Assembly: GCA_047967505.1 (NCBI GenBank)
Contig: CM106541.1
Reading direction: 5' to 3' (one strand)
DNA length: 64,000 bases
From: Dipteris shenzhenensis
Lineage: Eukaryota; Polypodiophyta; Polypodiopsida; Gleicheniales
Part shown: positions 32,387 to 46,052 of the stretch, piece after piece
Position numbering within the stretch: the stretch's first letter is position 1
Layout of the letters: every line of letters starts with the position of its first letter
Notes under the pieces: generated by a model
The model's input: only the letters and a program-made list of their open reading frames with translations
What the model was told of the DNA's origin: nothing
The model's database searches: none
Made by a program: the position numbers and the translations under genes

Positions 32387-32587
32387 ATGATGTTGAAGAT
32401 ATATATACTAGCCATGCAAATTGTGTGCCTACCACTTGAACAGGATGATGGTGATGAATACTTGAGAGATGCTTACCAAGAGGATGTTGCAGCACATGGA
32501 GAGGGTGCCAATGGGTGTGGTGATAGTGGAGAGGGTGCCACTGGAAGGGGACACGATGATGACAAGGATGGGAGCACTGAGGACTAG
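32387..32587 (+). pseudogene. Acidic C-terminal coding fragment, unit 2
   Basis: As unit 1, with three replacements, including Tyr for Cys and His for Gln. Confidence 0.35.
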
Positions 32588-33510
32588 TTAGCACATTCTA
32601 CCCATCTCCCTCTTGATGACGAACAAATGGAGACAGTGCAAAACTATATATAGAGTCAATATTTTAACTCATATGATGTAATAGGACAATTTTGTAATGA
32701 ATATTTCTAAACAATACAATAAAATGGACATTATAGTGTAATACATACCTTTACAAAAGGGAATATTAGGGCTTGGCCAAATGCTAATCTTCCTTCACGT
32801 GTAAAATATAGACTATGCAGCCAAATTGTGCTTATCTGGCAGTATGAAGGTGTCCCTTGGTGATGTGCTAGTGATGATGTTTCCATTGATGTGACAGTAC
32901 GATGTTCCTATTGGGTCACTATAATGATGTTGGGGAGGAGGCCGTTCCATTTTTAATCTGTTTGAAAAAAACAACCAAATATGGGCATATAAAACACATT
33001 ACAAATCATATAAGGGCACTCATTCAAGATCTATAAAAGAATTAAAGGTACAAAAAATTATCATTCACATTCACTTCTATTCAAAAAATTATATATATCG
33101 CACAAGCCAATATATTTCAAAAAGGATATATATATCGCGCAAACCAATATATTCCGAAAAGACAATTATAGGAAACTTTATTGCATCCACTCTCCCGTAT
33201 TCCACAATCTGTGCCAATCACATCCCCTATCACCCTATCCGCTTTATCCTCCTCATCTTTTATATGTTTGATTCTTTGCTTTTCCCTTCTCCGCTTCATC
33301 CTCCCTCAATCTTTAAAGTCTCCCCTCCTCTCTTCTTTGTCTCACACCACTTCCTTGCTATATCTCTCACCGTTCCCTTTTGGTCTATTGCTCGTTTGGT
33401 TCTCATCGCTCTCTTGTCATTCCCTTCTTTCCATTCCCCTCCTTCCACTCTACTACTCCATGTCACTCTGTTGTCGCTTCCTTCTCATCGCTGTCTCTCT
33501 ACTACTACCA

Positions 33511-33869
33511 ATGGCCCCTAGCAAAGAATCTCTAATACCATAATTGGAGGACCTATACCATCAATATTACGATATAAAAGATGGAAAGGTAGACAAGCCA
33601 TCACTCCCTAGGGTGCATTTGTGTCCCTCCACACACACCACATGCAAGGATTACTCCAACCAAGACAAGACCGATTGTGAAATCCCATAGCATTCTATTG
33701 AGTGTGTATCCTAGGCTGCATCCCAGAGGAAGGCCACACCCCCAAGGAAGCTCCTCGGAGTAAGGAGCACAAGAAAAAAGAAGTGAAGAATAAGAAGAAG
33801 AAGAGAGATGACAAAGGAGAGGGTAGCACTCTATCGAAGACCAAACAATGAGAAGACCAAAGTATTATA
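33511..33869 (+). pseudogene. Broken MAPSK gene, unit 2
   Basis: Same TAA after SLIP as in unit 1, so these two copies share the lesion. Confidence 0.4.
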
Positions 33870-34028
33870 AAGTACTCCAATTTGGAGAATGTAATTACAG
33901 TTTCTAGTATATGAGAGGGAGCCCTCTCTTGCATATTTGTTGTAACCCCTCTTGGATATTTGTTATGCTCTATGATGAGATTATGTTTCATCCCTCTCTT
34001 TGTTATTTCTTATGCTATATGTTTTTGA

Positions 34029-34619
34029 AAAGAGAGAAAAATTAGGGGAAAGAGAGAGGAGCAAAGAGGGGAAGAGAGGAAAAGAGAGAGAAAAGAGAGG
34101 AAAAGAGAGAAAAGAGGGAAAAAAGAGGAGAAAAGAGAGAAAAGAGGAAACAAGAGGAGAAAAGAGGGGAAATAAGAGAGAAATAAAGGAAATAAGATAG
34201 AAAAGAGAGGAAATAAAAGAGAGAGAGAGAGAGAGGGGAGAAAGGGGATGTGAAAAAATAAGAGAAAGGGAAAAGGAGAGGAGTGAATGAAAAGAGAGGA
34301 TGGAAGAGAAAAAGAGAGGAGAGAAAGAGGGAAAAAAGAGGGAAAAAGAGAAGAGAGGAAATAAGAGATGAAATAAGAGAAGAGAGGAAATAAGAGGAGA
34401 GAGGAGAAGCAAGGGGAGAAAGAGGGAAAACAGAGGGGGAAAGAGGAGAAAAGAGGGAAAATGAGGGAGGGAAAGAGAGGAAATAAGTTCGCTAGAGGAA
34501 ATAAGGGGAGGGCGGAAATAAGACAAGAGAGGGAAAGTGAGGAGAGAAGAGAGAAAATAAGAGGGAGGAAGAAGAGAGAAGAGATGAAAGAAAAGAGGGA
34601 AAATAGGAGAGAAAGAGTG
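34029..34619. repeat. Purine tract, unit 2
   Basis: Same length as unit 1, with one or two substitutions. Confidence 0.9.
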
Positions 34620-34732
34620 CTGCCTTTGTGCCAACATGGACTTAGGTAGTACAGAATGTGTGTGTAGAGAGTAGCGACAAAGCTCCGCTTTTACTTGCAT
34701 AAGGCTAGGAATAATCTCTCTTAGGAATCCTC

Positions 34733-34949
34733 AACATGCAAGTTCTACTTGCAAATCCTACATGCATGATCTACATGCAAGTCCTACATCATGCCATTCC
34801 TACATGCATGCTCTACATGCAAGTCCTACATGCATGTTCTACATATGAGTTCTACATGCAACTCCTACATGCAACATGCAATGTGCGAGTTCTACATGCA
34901 ACTCCTACATGCAACTTCTATATGCAAGTTATACATGTAGAGAGAGAAT
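34733..34949. repeat. TACATGCAA repeats, unit 2
   Basis: Same repeat number as unit 1. Confidence 0.75.
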
Positions 34950-34992
34950 GTCTTACAATTCCTACATGGAGAGAGAGAATCTCCCCAACTTG

Positions 34993-35808
34993 TATAAATA
35001 CCCCATAATGGAATCATGAAGCCCACACTCTTTGGGGCATTATGTTGAGTTCTACTTTGGTATTCCAAGCAATTGTCTCAAGTGTCCATACTTCCTTGCA
35101 CTCCATGTCCAAAAGCATGTCCAAACCTTGCAACTCATCCTTCCCTCTCCTCCAACCTTGCAACCCATCTTCTCCCTCTCCTCCTCCTCCTCCTCCCTTC
35201 TCCTCCTCCCTCCTCCTCCCTCCTCCTCCTCCCTTCTCCTCCTCCCTCCTCCTCCTCCTCCTCCTCTTCCCTCCTCCTCTCCTCCCTTCTCCTCCTTCTC
35301 CTCCTCCCTCCGGCTCCTCCTATGCTCTTATACCTTCTTCCTCTCCCACTCCTATGCTTCCCCTAAACCCTTAGTTCCTCAACTCTTAACCTCCATGATC
35401 TACGAGGAAGACGAGTTCTCCACCATGTACTCTACCTTGAACCTTGGATCCTCCTTTTAACACTTGGGACTCTTCTAAACTCTAGAACCTCTCTCTGCAT
35501 CTTCGAACCTCCTTCTAAATGTTAAACCTCCCCCTAACCCTTAAACTCCTCCTAAACTCTTCAACCCCCAATGAAGGCGAAAGCCTTCACTACCCCAACC
35601 ATGATCATACACATTCCTTCCACACATGCACTATGTTTTCTTAGCACACTTAAGCCTATGTCTCTCACCAGAATACAACTGGAGGTCCTAAGCTACACTT
35701 ATACTACAAAAGACAACACCAATATATCTATAGGTGACAAAAAGCCTTGGAACCCTACAGACTGAGAATACCATGCTCTTCCTACAGAAGTCGTGGGAAA
35801 GAGCCAAC
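34993..35808 (+). mobile_element. 3' part of Ty3/gypsy LTR, unit 2
   Basis: TATAAAT at 34993-34999. The CCT tract (about 35140-35330) carries a CCTCCGGCTCC variant not seen in unit 1. Confidence 0.55.
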
Positions 35809-35813
35809 ATATT

Positions 35814-35830
35814 TAGCACCGCTGCCGGGG
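35814..35830 (+). other. Primer-binding site, unit 2
   Basis: TAGCACCGCTGCCGGGG: three mismatches to the tRNA-Asp complement, the most decayed of the three copies. Confidence 0.75.
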
Positions 35831-36361
35831 AGACTAACGTCTCAAGTAACGAGTAAACATACACAAGTATGTGTAAAACATGAACTACTATGAATTTTCA
35901 TGAGCATAACACTCGAGGGTAAGGAGAGTAAATTTTTTTTCCAACTCTAGCCAAACATATCAACCCCAAGCATCAACCTTAGGGTAGTATCTTAAGAGAT
36001 TTTCTTTCTTTCTTAAAAAGAAGCCACTTCATAAACAAATCAAGCTAGGTAATGAACATGAAGGTGTAGATTTTGCAATTTTGACCATTTCACCTTTTTA
36101 TAGAAGAGCGATCTGGGCTAACCATGAAATGTTATGGCTCAGGAAGAGTTAGGGTTCAACCCTAAACCTACACCCATTCCTATAAAAACCCACTCCCTCC
36201 CCTCATTCTTCTTCTTTCACATTTAGCCTCCATACTCTTCCCCATTCGGATCCCTGTGCAAGACACTCCTCCCTCTCCATCAACCAGCACCCTACTCCCA
36301 TCCTCACACGGTGAGTTATTTTGAGCCCTTCTCACAGTGATAACCTAGCCATCCACCCACC

Positions 36362-36623
36362 CTCGGGGGGTGCACTACTTAGAAACCCTATGTATCACGT
36401 GCATTCAAGCGGTATTTTAAAAACCCCTCAACTAAAAATTTTCCCCCAATAAAAACACCACTCTTTACTTATGAAGAACTAGGTGATTCTTTTCTAATCA
36501 GTGAATTAAAACATCCCTCCTGTTATTGGAAACCTATTAAAAATTTCCAAAAAGTTAAATTAAAATAGCCCTCCTTTTGAATGCACGTGGTATACTAAAA
36601 TTTTATGGGGTGAATTCCCCAAG
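36362..36623. mobile_element. hAT-like MITE in leader, unit 2
   Basis: Same insertion and target duplication. It is three bases longer (TATGAAGAACTAGG for TATGAACTAGG). Confidence 0.75.
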
Positions 36624-36740
36624 CACCCACCGTCCATTCGCAACAATCAACAATCCTATTACATCGAGAAAGACTTTGAGAGCATTAAGGTGACCATCTC
36701 TTCCTCCCTTTGGATTTCTGTCAAAGTTTTTTGTCCGTCA

Positions 36741-37105
36741 AGTTTCCTCCACCACCCTCCCCTCCACCCCCCTCCCCCCCTCTCCACCACGACCCCCCCT
36801 TCCCTCCCCTCACTCCACCACCACCCCCCCCCTTCCCCCCCCCCCCTCCACCCCACCCCCCCCTCTTCACCCTCCCCTCCACCACCCCTCCTGCACCCCG
36901 TCCACTCCCCCCACCCCCCCCTTTACCCCCTCCACCACCCCCCCTTTACCCCCTCTACCACCCCTCTTGCACCCCCTCCACAACTCTCGCCCAACCCCGC
37001 CCCCCCCTTTTCCATCCCCCTCCCTCTCCATTTCTGCCCCCCCTCCCCCCCCTCTCTCTCTCTCTCCCCCCCTCCCCCCCCCTCTCTCTCTCTCTTCCCC
37101 CCCTA
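36741..37105. repeat. C-rich tract, unit 2
   Basis: As unit 1, with different C-run lengths, which shift every frame across it. Confidence 0.9.
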
Positions 37106-37649
37106 ATCCACTAACCTAAGTTAAATCTAACGTAACCTAGGTTAGTACTAACCTAACTATGGTTAGTTTAAGGTTAAGTGAGGTTTTTGTTTTTAATTTA
37201 TAAATTTAAAGGGGGGGCAGTGCTGGGCTACAACAGGAGGGGATTGTGAGGCTAGGGGTAGTGGGAATCGAGTGGTGGATGGGAGAGTTGGAGGGGGTGG
37301 GGGGAAGAGGGAGGAGTAGGGGGGGTGGAGGAGTATGCCTGGGAGACAGAGGCGGTATTGGGATGGTATTGGAGGAGTATGCCTCGCCTCCTCCATCGCC
37401 CAGGCATACTCCTCCACCTGCCCTACTCCTCCCTCTTCCCCCTACCCCCTCCACCCCTCCCATCCCCCCCAATCTCTCGACTCCCACTGCCCCTAGCCTC
37501 ACAGTCCCCTCCTGCTGCCATCGCCTAGTGCCGCCGACCCCCCCTCTTTATTTTTTTAAATAAAAAACCTCACTTAACCTTAAACTAACCATAGTTAGGT
37601 TAGTAATAACCTAGGTTAGGTTAGATTTAACTTAGGTTAGTGGATTAGG
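37102..37649. mobile_element. Large palindrome, unit 2
   Basis: 548 bp. The symmetry is even longer here (CCTAATCCAC...GTGGATTAGG); unit 1 has lost about 13 bp at the right end. Confidence 0.85.
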
Positions 37650-38471
37650 TTAGTGGACTAGGTTGGTTAGCTTAACTTTTGATTAGTTAGGTTAGTTAGA
37701 GCCAGTTAGGTTTAATTAACTAAATAGTTAGTCTAAATGCCTAGGTTAGGTTAATTACTAGTAGTTTAGTTAGTATTAACCCACGTTAGTGAGTGTTTAC
37801 CACAATTAGGTTAGGTTACTGTCCAGTTGTAGTAACTAAATAGTTAGGATAATAGCCTAGGTAGACTAATTGGAATTACCCTAGTTCAGTTCCCCCAGTT
37901 AGAGTTTAAAGGACCATTCACACCATACTTAAGGCCGAGGATCCCCCCCCACACACACAAAAAGGCCCCATTTTACCCTGATTTTAACACATCATGACTC
38001 GTCTGTTTGGTAGCCAAAAGGGACCCCATTTGAATCATGGTTTCACACATAGAAACACCACACTACGGGGCATTTTTCCATCCCATTACATGCCATTTTG
38101 GAATCCCTAGCACTCATTAATTTGCACCCCCATGTGGGCCGCTTTTCACTCTAATTTGCTTGTATATTTCCATCGTGACCTCCGACTGACAATCCATCTA
38201 CACTGGCACATTTCCCTACACATGTGGGACAATCCTAGGCACATTATTAACACAAAGTTCCCTACAACATTAGCACATCTCTAACCCTCGTAACACAATT
38301 ATATCAACACTCGCACTTGCAATAGAGACACCCGTTGCACTTGCATGCAGCTATGCTCCGGCCAACACCTCCGACACCAATGCTCACCAAATTCACATAC
38401 ACCTCCATTGGGGCCAACGTCTTCGAAAATACTCTACCCTGGTTCCCCCCCTTGAAATTCAAGAAATCCCT

Positions 38472-41350
38472 TTGACTCCTCCACGACACAACATGGTCGG
38501 GTGCCATCCTGAGACGATGATGGGGAGGGATATTGACTTTGATGCGGAGGGTAACAATTTCTTTAATTGCAACAATTTTGGTAACAATAATAACAATCTA
38601 TGTAGGTGCCCCCTGGCCAAACTCAAACTTCCCAAATATAATGATTGGGGTGATCTAGCCCAATTCCTCAAGCATTTTGATGCCACATGCGAAGGGGTGG
38701 AGATCAATCCAATGAAACCAAGGTCGCCTCATTCCCCATGGACTTAACTAAGGAAGCATCATAATGGTACCTAGACCTTCTAGTGGAAGAAAGATCCACA
38801 TGGGACCTGCTTCAAACTAAATTCAAGAGGGGCTTTCAAATGGAGAGACTACAAGATAGATCCCGCTCTCCAACTAAGCAAGCTTGAACAAGGTCGTCGA
38901 GGATGTACGCACGTACCTGGGCAAGATGAAAAGATTAATTTCCAAATGTGACCCCTACCCTAATTCAAAGTAGCTCATAGCCTGGGTCATTGTAGGACTA
39001 GGAAAGAAAATCCACAAAGACATAAAAAAGATTAGCAGAGTTACGAAATGTTCAGTGCTGCTCATGCAGCAACCATTGACACTGAGGATGGCATGATCGA
39101 CTCTGACACCAACACTGATGATGGAAGCATTAGGGGAGAATTGGGGTCTTCAAAGGGCCCCCAATTAGTGTTTCCTAATTTCAAGGGGTTAGTGTGGGAT
39201 TTGAGGTGTACCAATGGGAGTGCTCCTTTTTGTGGGGCAATGCCATGTTGAGGTTGACAAAAGAATTTAAGGGTGGGGAGACCTCTAACCCAGAGTTTGG
39301 ATCCATGGTCTTTACTCCTAGCCCTTGATACAATCTCTAATCCAAGGGATACATTCAAATTTGAGGTAGAGCACTCGCAGCCATTAGATTAAGGGGTAGA
39401 TCTAAGGGATAGCATCAAAGGATAGGGGGAGCAAATATCAACCCTTGATCAAGACCAAGATCCAATGGATGAGATCAAAAGAGAAGACAAGTCAATATAA
39501 GCCCTTGATCAAGATGGAGATCCAAGGGAGGAGATGAGTGCAAAATGCGCTCCAATCTAGGCCATTGATTGGCAAGGGAATCAAGGGAGGAGGTTAGTTC
39601 AAAATGCGCTTGAATCTAGGACGTTCAAATAGGTGCTTGAATTCAGTTATTCATTTCAAATCTTGATCTCCACCATCCAAAAGCCACTTGCATCCTAGCC
39701 CTCCAAATAGGCGCTTCCATCCTAGCCTTTGATCTTAGATTTAGATCAAGGGTCCACATTAAAAATGCCTTTTCCCTCTTAATTAGGCCTCCCCAAAGTC
39801 AAATTTTGCAGCTTGGAGCCCACCAAAGGCCATCTGCCATCCACCAAAGACATCCTAGGCCCTTGATCTATCCACCATCCACCTCCATTCAGAGGCCAAG
39901 GTTGCTCTTTTTCAAAATAAAGGTATCCATGTCAGTTGATTCATTACTATGGGGCCCTTAGCCCATGAGTTACCATAGTAGGTTCACTTCCAATTAACTT
40001 AATCCATTCCTTATTACAAGTCCCTTTTGAGACACCAATTAATCTCCCCTAATGATCCAGTGCCCAAGATAAGCACTCTAAAAAGGGAAAATCCAAGTCC
40101 ACTTCTAAAGCGTCTAATGAAGATCGCCTAGAGGCCATGACCATAAAAGAAGAAATGATGTAGGCCATGGAACAAAAGCTTCACATGTCATAGCCACCAC
40201 CTCAGACGTATCTACGGTGAGAAAATATATGGTGCCCACATTGCATGGATAATCATACAACAAATGAATGCCCGGTCCTAAGAGCCAAGATCACTGCATA
40301 AGCAAATCCACTGCCAAGGTTGTGGTGCCATATCTGCATAGTCAGTTGCCATGATGAAAATAGTTGCATCTTCAACATGTGCAACAACCTACCTCGACCT
40401 CAATAATACCAACTGACACCCATACTAGTGTACGGGCAACCGACACTTCCACAAGCGCCCCCAGCTCCGAAGCTGAATCTTATTCCCGTTCGGACACAAG
40501 TCCCACAATTACTCAAGAATCCAAATCCACGACCATACCCAAGAGCACCAAATCCATCTCCTCAGGCAGTTCCAATACAACAACTTCAAGCCGAGGAAGT
40601 GGACTCGCCATTCGAGTATGAAGCCAAGTACCCAATGTACTATATACAAGGAACAAAAGGTCTAATACCAGTCTAGGAAAATCAAGTTTGACTCAATACA
40701 TATCGAGCGCCAATCAAGTGCTACGGTTGTGGAGAAAATCACCACATCGTAGATTGCCCTCATCATGGTAGCCCCCCTACTTTCCAACCACTCTGTAGAG
40801 ATTGTGGCATAGGACATGCTTGTATGGATTATCCCATGAAAAATAAAGTCGCACAACAAACAAAGGCTAAGCTTGATGTCCCAATCAGAATTATTGGAGT
40901 GGACCATCAAATTCTGGGGCCGACAAGTGTAATATCACAACCTATGAATGTAATTACATGCCAAAAGAAAGAGGCCACCAAGGACCCTAATATAATTCCA
41001 ATCCAACCAAGACGACTTCTTTAAAAAAAAGCACAAGTGCCTCTACCTTCGCCAAGCAATGAGCAGCCCAACTCATCCACATCAGCTCCTAAGCCTCAAA
41101 TAAAAGAAGCTGCATACCCAAATGCAGAAGTGGAGAAGGATCATTTTCAAGCACTTCAACAAAGGGTACAAAAGGAACAAGCTCAATTTGAGACTAAGAA
41201 GCAAGCTCAATATCCAATCCGTGACTTGGCCCCATAGAGTATTGATACTGTACTCAAGGCTCTCTTCCAACAACAGACTCTACAACATAATGTACTACCA
41301 CGTCAACTTGAAGGAGCCACACTCTCTAGCATCCTAAGTTGTCGTATGTC
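38472..41350 (+). pseudogene. Ty3/gypsy gag, unit 2
   Basis: Same organisation. It has three extra bases in CCTAATATAATTCC near 40990 and one base fewer after TATGGAATG near 41377. The knuckles are unchanged. Confidence 0.85.
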
Positions 41351-41517
41351 AATCCTCATTGTAATCCTACTATGGAATGTCCCAATCTCTAGGATTGAAC
41401 TGGCAAATCCCCCTCCACCTATAGAAGACATAAAAGATATACTTGTGTGGATGGGTGAGAGATGTGACATATGCAACATTACTGTGCCTTTGACACAAGG
41501 CATATAATGAAGTCTAA

Positions 41518-42688
41518 GCCATAGTGGATGGTGGAGTAGGTGTAAATGTCCTATCAAAGGAGCTCTACAATGAATGGGGTCTTCCACCAATGGAAAACGC
41601 TAATTTCAACATACGCCTTGCCGATGATTCACAAGCAAAACCCTTGGGAATAGTGAATGGCATGTCAACAAAAGTCGCAAAAGTTCACTTTTCCCTACAA
41701 TTCACAATCTTGGATCTTCCCAAGAAATCCTATCAAATCTTACTGGGACGTCCTTGGTTGTAGGAAGCATTAGTCCTCCATGATTGGGTAATTGATAGAC
41801 TGTCAATCCAAAATTGCAACACTGTAGTCATGGTGAATGTGGGGATAGGAGATATAAAACCAATTTTGCCTAGAGCGTTGGATGAAACCTCTTCAACAAT
41901 GATCTCAAGCAAATCACCTCCCCTATAACAGCATGAAATAGTGCACAATTCACAAAGCAATGTCAATAAGTGGATACAAACATTGGCAACCATCGATAAC
42001 TACCATTCATTAGACCCCATCTTCTTGCAGATAGATGCTAGGGTCATGTAGGTAGATCCTCCACACACACATGAAGAATCAATCAATCTAGAGTTGGCAT
42101 TCTTTATGGCTGACCTCAAGTGGGATCATGAGCGTGACAAAGGTACCCATACCAATGATGACTCATATTTTCCTTGGGATCTCAAAACTGAGGCTGAGAA
42201 TGCTCAAATTGAAGATCAAGTCTATGACAATAACTTAGCCATTCTACATGCCCTAATGGCAGTCGAGCTTTCAAAAATTAAACCTCCAAAGTTGAATAAC
42301 AGTAGAAGATCCTGCAAGAAAGATGGAGGAAATCACAGAAAAGGTAAGGTCGAACACTTCAATGAATTCGAACGAGTCCAAATAAGGATCGTCAAATTGT
42401 ATTTTGCAAAGCCAACTCCCTCAAAATCTGAGCCACCTCCTCTTGAATGGTCCCCCAAGGGACTGGAAGGAGTATGCACCGCAAATGAACCCTTACTTGG
42501 GAACACCTTACTGTCAGTGGAAAAGTTACCCCACAGCTCCCAACATAAGAAGTTTCGGAAGTATAAGCCACATGTGCGGATGAAGCTCAATCAAGAGACA
42601 TCATAAAAAGAAAGTCACCAAGATCCTAACAAATGGGTTAATGATATTATGCTACCCAGTACCCTAGTTCAACACCATCAGAGGCTGA
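41518..42688 (+). pseudogene. Ty3/gypsy aspartic protease and linker, unit 2
   Basis: The CAG lost in unit 1 is kept near 42029, but CTATAACAGC near 41934 has TAA where the others have CAA. The linker keeps the 12-codon end KLNQETS, which unit 1 lost through a short deletion near 20121. Confidence 0.85.
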
Positions 42689-43015
42689 CATGGCTCTATA
42701 GGCAAAAATACCCCATTCTATAGCAAATGCTATCTTTAGGAGCAATTTGCACTTGGTTATAGCCACTGAAGCCATCCAAGAAGCTATATATCTTGGAACC
42801 TGCCACCTTTTCCAACACTATTTCTGTTAAGCGTAGGGGATAGTGATCCCTAATTGTGGTAGCATTCACATTCTTTATGTTTAGGCATATTCTAAGCTTA
42901 TTGTTCCATTTAGGCACGATGATGATAGGTGAAACCAAATCAATGTGCTCCGATCTCATAGATGAATCTAGCATCTAAGAGTTTTTCTAGCTCGTCATAA
43001 ACCATGGTGCCATAC
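42689..43015 (-). pseudogene. Inverted RT fragment, cut at the unit 2/3 junction
   Basis: Same left inversion edge. It is truncated at 43015 (GTGCCATAC) by the deletion that removed the unit 2 spacer. Confidence 0.9.
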
Positions 43016-43486
43016 AGTTGTTAACAAAGCAATCAACTGCGCTTCAGCAGCCCATGCTCCAAACCACCTCCTCCAAGCGGATAGCTCCAGTGCTCCTTCA
43101 GCCAAGCTTTCACCGACGAGACAAACAGCTCCTAAGGAGGCAGCCAAGCTCCAACTGACTCTCTGGCTTCAACTACTCCCTCCACCAATGGGCAGTCTTC
43201 AATGCACAAACGAAGAGCAGCTAGCAATGAAGCAAGATCGAAGGAAGATCGCATGCACAACTAGCACCAATGAGGCAGAGAATGCAAAGCACCACGTCGC
43301 CATGGCCATAGTTGCCCCACCGTTGTCATTGCTGTAGCGTTGCTTTCTCTCTTTCATCTCTAAGGTCCTAAACCTTAGGACGAGCTTAGCACACATGGCA
43401 GCAGATAGCAAACACATGTGGCAGATTGGATTTAACTAGGGTTAGTCAAGTAAACCCACAACGGTAAAGTTAGGTAAGGGCTTGGT
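43016..43486. other. Remnant spacer between units 2 and 3
   Basis: Matches 24294-24754 almost exactly, with a one-base difference in AGCAAACACATG (AGCAAAAACATG in the other). No gene is seen. Confidence 0.8.
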
Positions 43487-43810
43487 TAGTTTTCTACCAC
43501 ATGGCAGATCAAAAGAAACTATGGTTAAGTTAACTCAACCCACACTAAACAATGGTTAAGTTTAGGTTAAGGATTGGTTAACTGCCACATCAACAAGTGC
43601 CACCTAAGCACAGAGGCACAGTTTGAATTCTGTATGTGAATTCCTATGCCACATCATCAAAGGCCCCTCTTCTTGATCAAAACTTTGACAAGCTGTAACT
43701 TCCAATCCCGGATGAATTTGCACATGCTCCAAAAACAAAAAGTGATCGCCTTTTTGAGCTCTACGCACTATCGAGTCAAAATCATTGTATGCAATTAGAC
43801 ACTGCCATTG

Positions 43811-44236
43811 AAGCAAAACAAAGTTCATGGTAAGACCTTTACAACAAATGGAAAAGCAACGCATGATGAATGCAAAAAGCATGCCAAAAGCACAAGTGCA
43901 TGAGATGACCATAGCATAGAGCATGGCATCCACACCTAAAGCATCAAGGAACATGGAAGAACAAATCATAATGCATTAAGCTACATCAAGCAAAGAAGAC
44001 AATGCCATCGACAACATGCATTGAAAAGCAACAACTTTGCCCCCTCCAGCCCATATGTTTGTAAATCAAACCTGACCACCTGAGAGTAGCCATGTAAGAA
44101 CCCAGGGGAGTTATTGACATGTAAACCACACTTTACCACCTTAAGTAGCAATGTATGCACTAAGGGGAGGTGATGGATTTGTAACTCACATCTGACTACC
44201 TTGCAGTATCCAAAGGATCATGGCACCAAGGGGAGG
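43811..44236 (+). pseudogene. Copia-like 3' coding end and polypurine repeats, unit 3
   Basis: Copy of 25080-25504 with few changes, for example GTAAGAACC for GTAAGCACC in the first 60-bp repeat. Confidence 0.6.
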
Positions 44237-44594
44237 TGTTGAGAGTTGTGGTGCCATGAGCACATAGATTAAAGAGCAAAGGTATGTGCTAAGGAATGTA
44301 TTAAAGTAGCCACCCTAGGATGTGGACTACATGATTCGGATATGTGGATCAAGGATATCCACAAGGAGAGATGTGGATGAGAGGATCCCACATGGTTTGA
44401 CTATTCAAAGGGCACTCTCTATATAAGAGCCGTATCATGTATTGTTGAACACACATCAATTGCAAGAGATACAGATTTGCTATCTCCCTCTCATATCTTA
44501 TTTTGTGTGCTTTGATCCTCCTTAGTTCTTTCGTTTATCTTGTGTGCACTAGGCTAGTACGATCTGCACTTTGTCAAGGTCTCTTCCACTAACA
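44237..44594 (+). mobile_element. Copia-type 3' LTR, unit 3
   Basis: Same 358-bp length and termini as the other two. It is nearly identical to the unit 2 copy. Confidence 0.65.
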
Positions 44595-45210
44595 TAACTC
44601 GTGCATCCTCAAGCGTGGTGGGATCTATTTCCTTTGAGCTCACATACCTAGAAAGAAAAAGTGCAAGATATTAGCAATATGAAAACCTTGCATGGAGCAT
44701 TGATATGCTTCACATTTTGTATAGTGTAAAGTACCTCACAAGCTCACCCATCTTGTAAATACAATCCTTCACGTCCTTCGATGCACTATGAGAAATGCTA
44801 GTAGGTAGTATGAAGTGAACACATGATTGATGGTTGATTAGTTGCTTCTACACTCACAAATTTGGAAGGAAAAAGAGATTATGCTAAGTCATACTTTCTT
44901 GTGCCAATCATGAGATTTCAAGCCATATAATTGCTCTACACCTTACTTTCTTACTCTTTGTCATGAAGGCCTCCTTCAAACACCTCATGCATCTAGTGGG
45001 AGTACAAATTGTAGTGATAGCTCGCTTCACCGCCACCATCTCTAGCTTTGATAACTTTCATGGTGCACGGGGTAAAAAGACATGCCCATTTGGCCTCTCT
45101 TGTGACCAATCTTCATGCATCTTCCCTATGGTGTGTAGATCCTCCCTTATGCCTGTGGAATCTCGTGTCGAATTCAAAATGTTCCCAAATGGTAGATGCC
45201 ACATTCTTGA

Positions 45211-46052
45211 AGATATGCATGGGACATCATGGCCTTCATGCGCTTTGTAGTTGCTAACAACTATAGAGATTGTTTTATTCCATACAAAGAGCATCCAGAA
45301 AGATTGGCTGATGAGACTATCAATGCTGTACGCTCTAGGTATCCCGATCCCCCCAATGTTGAGTTCACAGAGAAATGGACAAAGTCAAATATTGTTGTTA
45401 TACTTGTTGCCAATAAAAGATCTTTGCTTAAGAGGCAGGCACTAGCCCAGATTGTGAGGAGGGAGGGAGGTTAACCAGGAAGGGGCCAGGCCCACACTGC
45501 TCATAAGTATGAGTGAAAACCAATGAAGGCACCGAAGGCGGACCCCAAACTACAACACGTGGAGGCATAAAGGATCCAAATGGAGCAATATGGAAACATA
45601 CATTTTGGAGCAAGGGGTTTTGAATCATGGGAGGCCCAATTTATAAGTATCGATCTCAAATTATATTGTGTTTATGTGGTTTATTAGAGGTTGTTTTTTT
45701 GTACTAACCCCTTTGCAAATTGTGTCATCTTGCAACTTGATATCGTGGACAGGTACCCTACTCTTGTCGAGATAGCCTACCATCGTGGGCATTGCAGACG
45801 ACATACATGGAGGCACTTCTATGATGAGGGGTTGATTACTAAGGAGCAGTATATCCGAGCTATTGGAGCACCCCCCAAGGTATTTAAAAGTACTTAAATA
45901 ATGTCAATATTGTAAATAAATATTTGATTTCTCATTTACAGGCCACTGGGGATATTTAGGAGGAAGAAGGCAACGATACTGAGGAGGAAGAAGGCCATGA
46001 AGAAGGCAATGAAGAAGAGAGCGAGGACGCGAATAACTTAGATTGGTCGTAG
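45211..46052 (+). pseudogene. Decayed transposase-like gene, unit 3
   Basis: Shares the intact intron and the Trp-to-TAG change with unit 2. One G is lost in the first, larger intron-like stretch (TTATTAGAGG for TTATTAGGAGG). Otherwise very close to unit 2. Confidence 0.45.

Larger units (their letters stand above)
24755..43015 (+). repeat. Segmental tandem repeat, unit 2
   Basis: Second copy, shifted about 22.44-22.47 kb from unit 1. In the first 3.7 kb it resembles unit 3 more than unit 1. From about 30.2 kb on it resembles unit 1 more, so it is a mosaic. It ends abruptly at 43015, inside the inverted reverse transcriptase, where sequence equivalent to 24294 begins. Confidence 0.95.
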
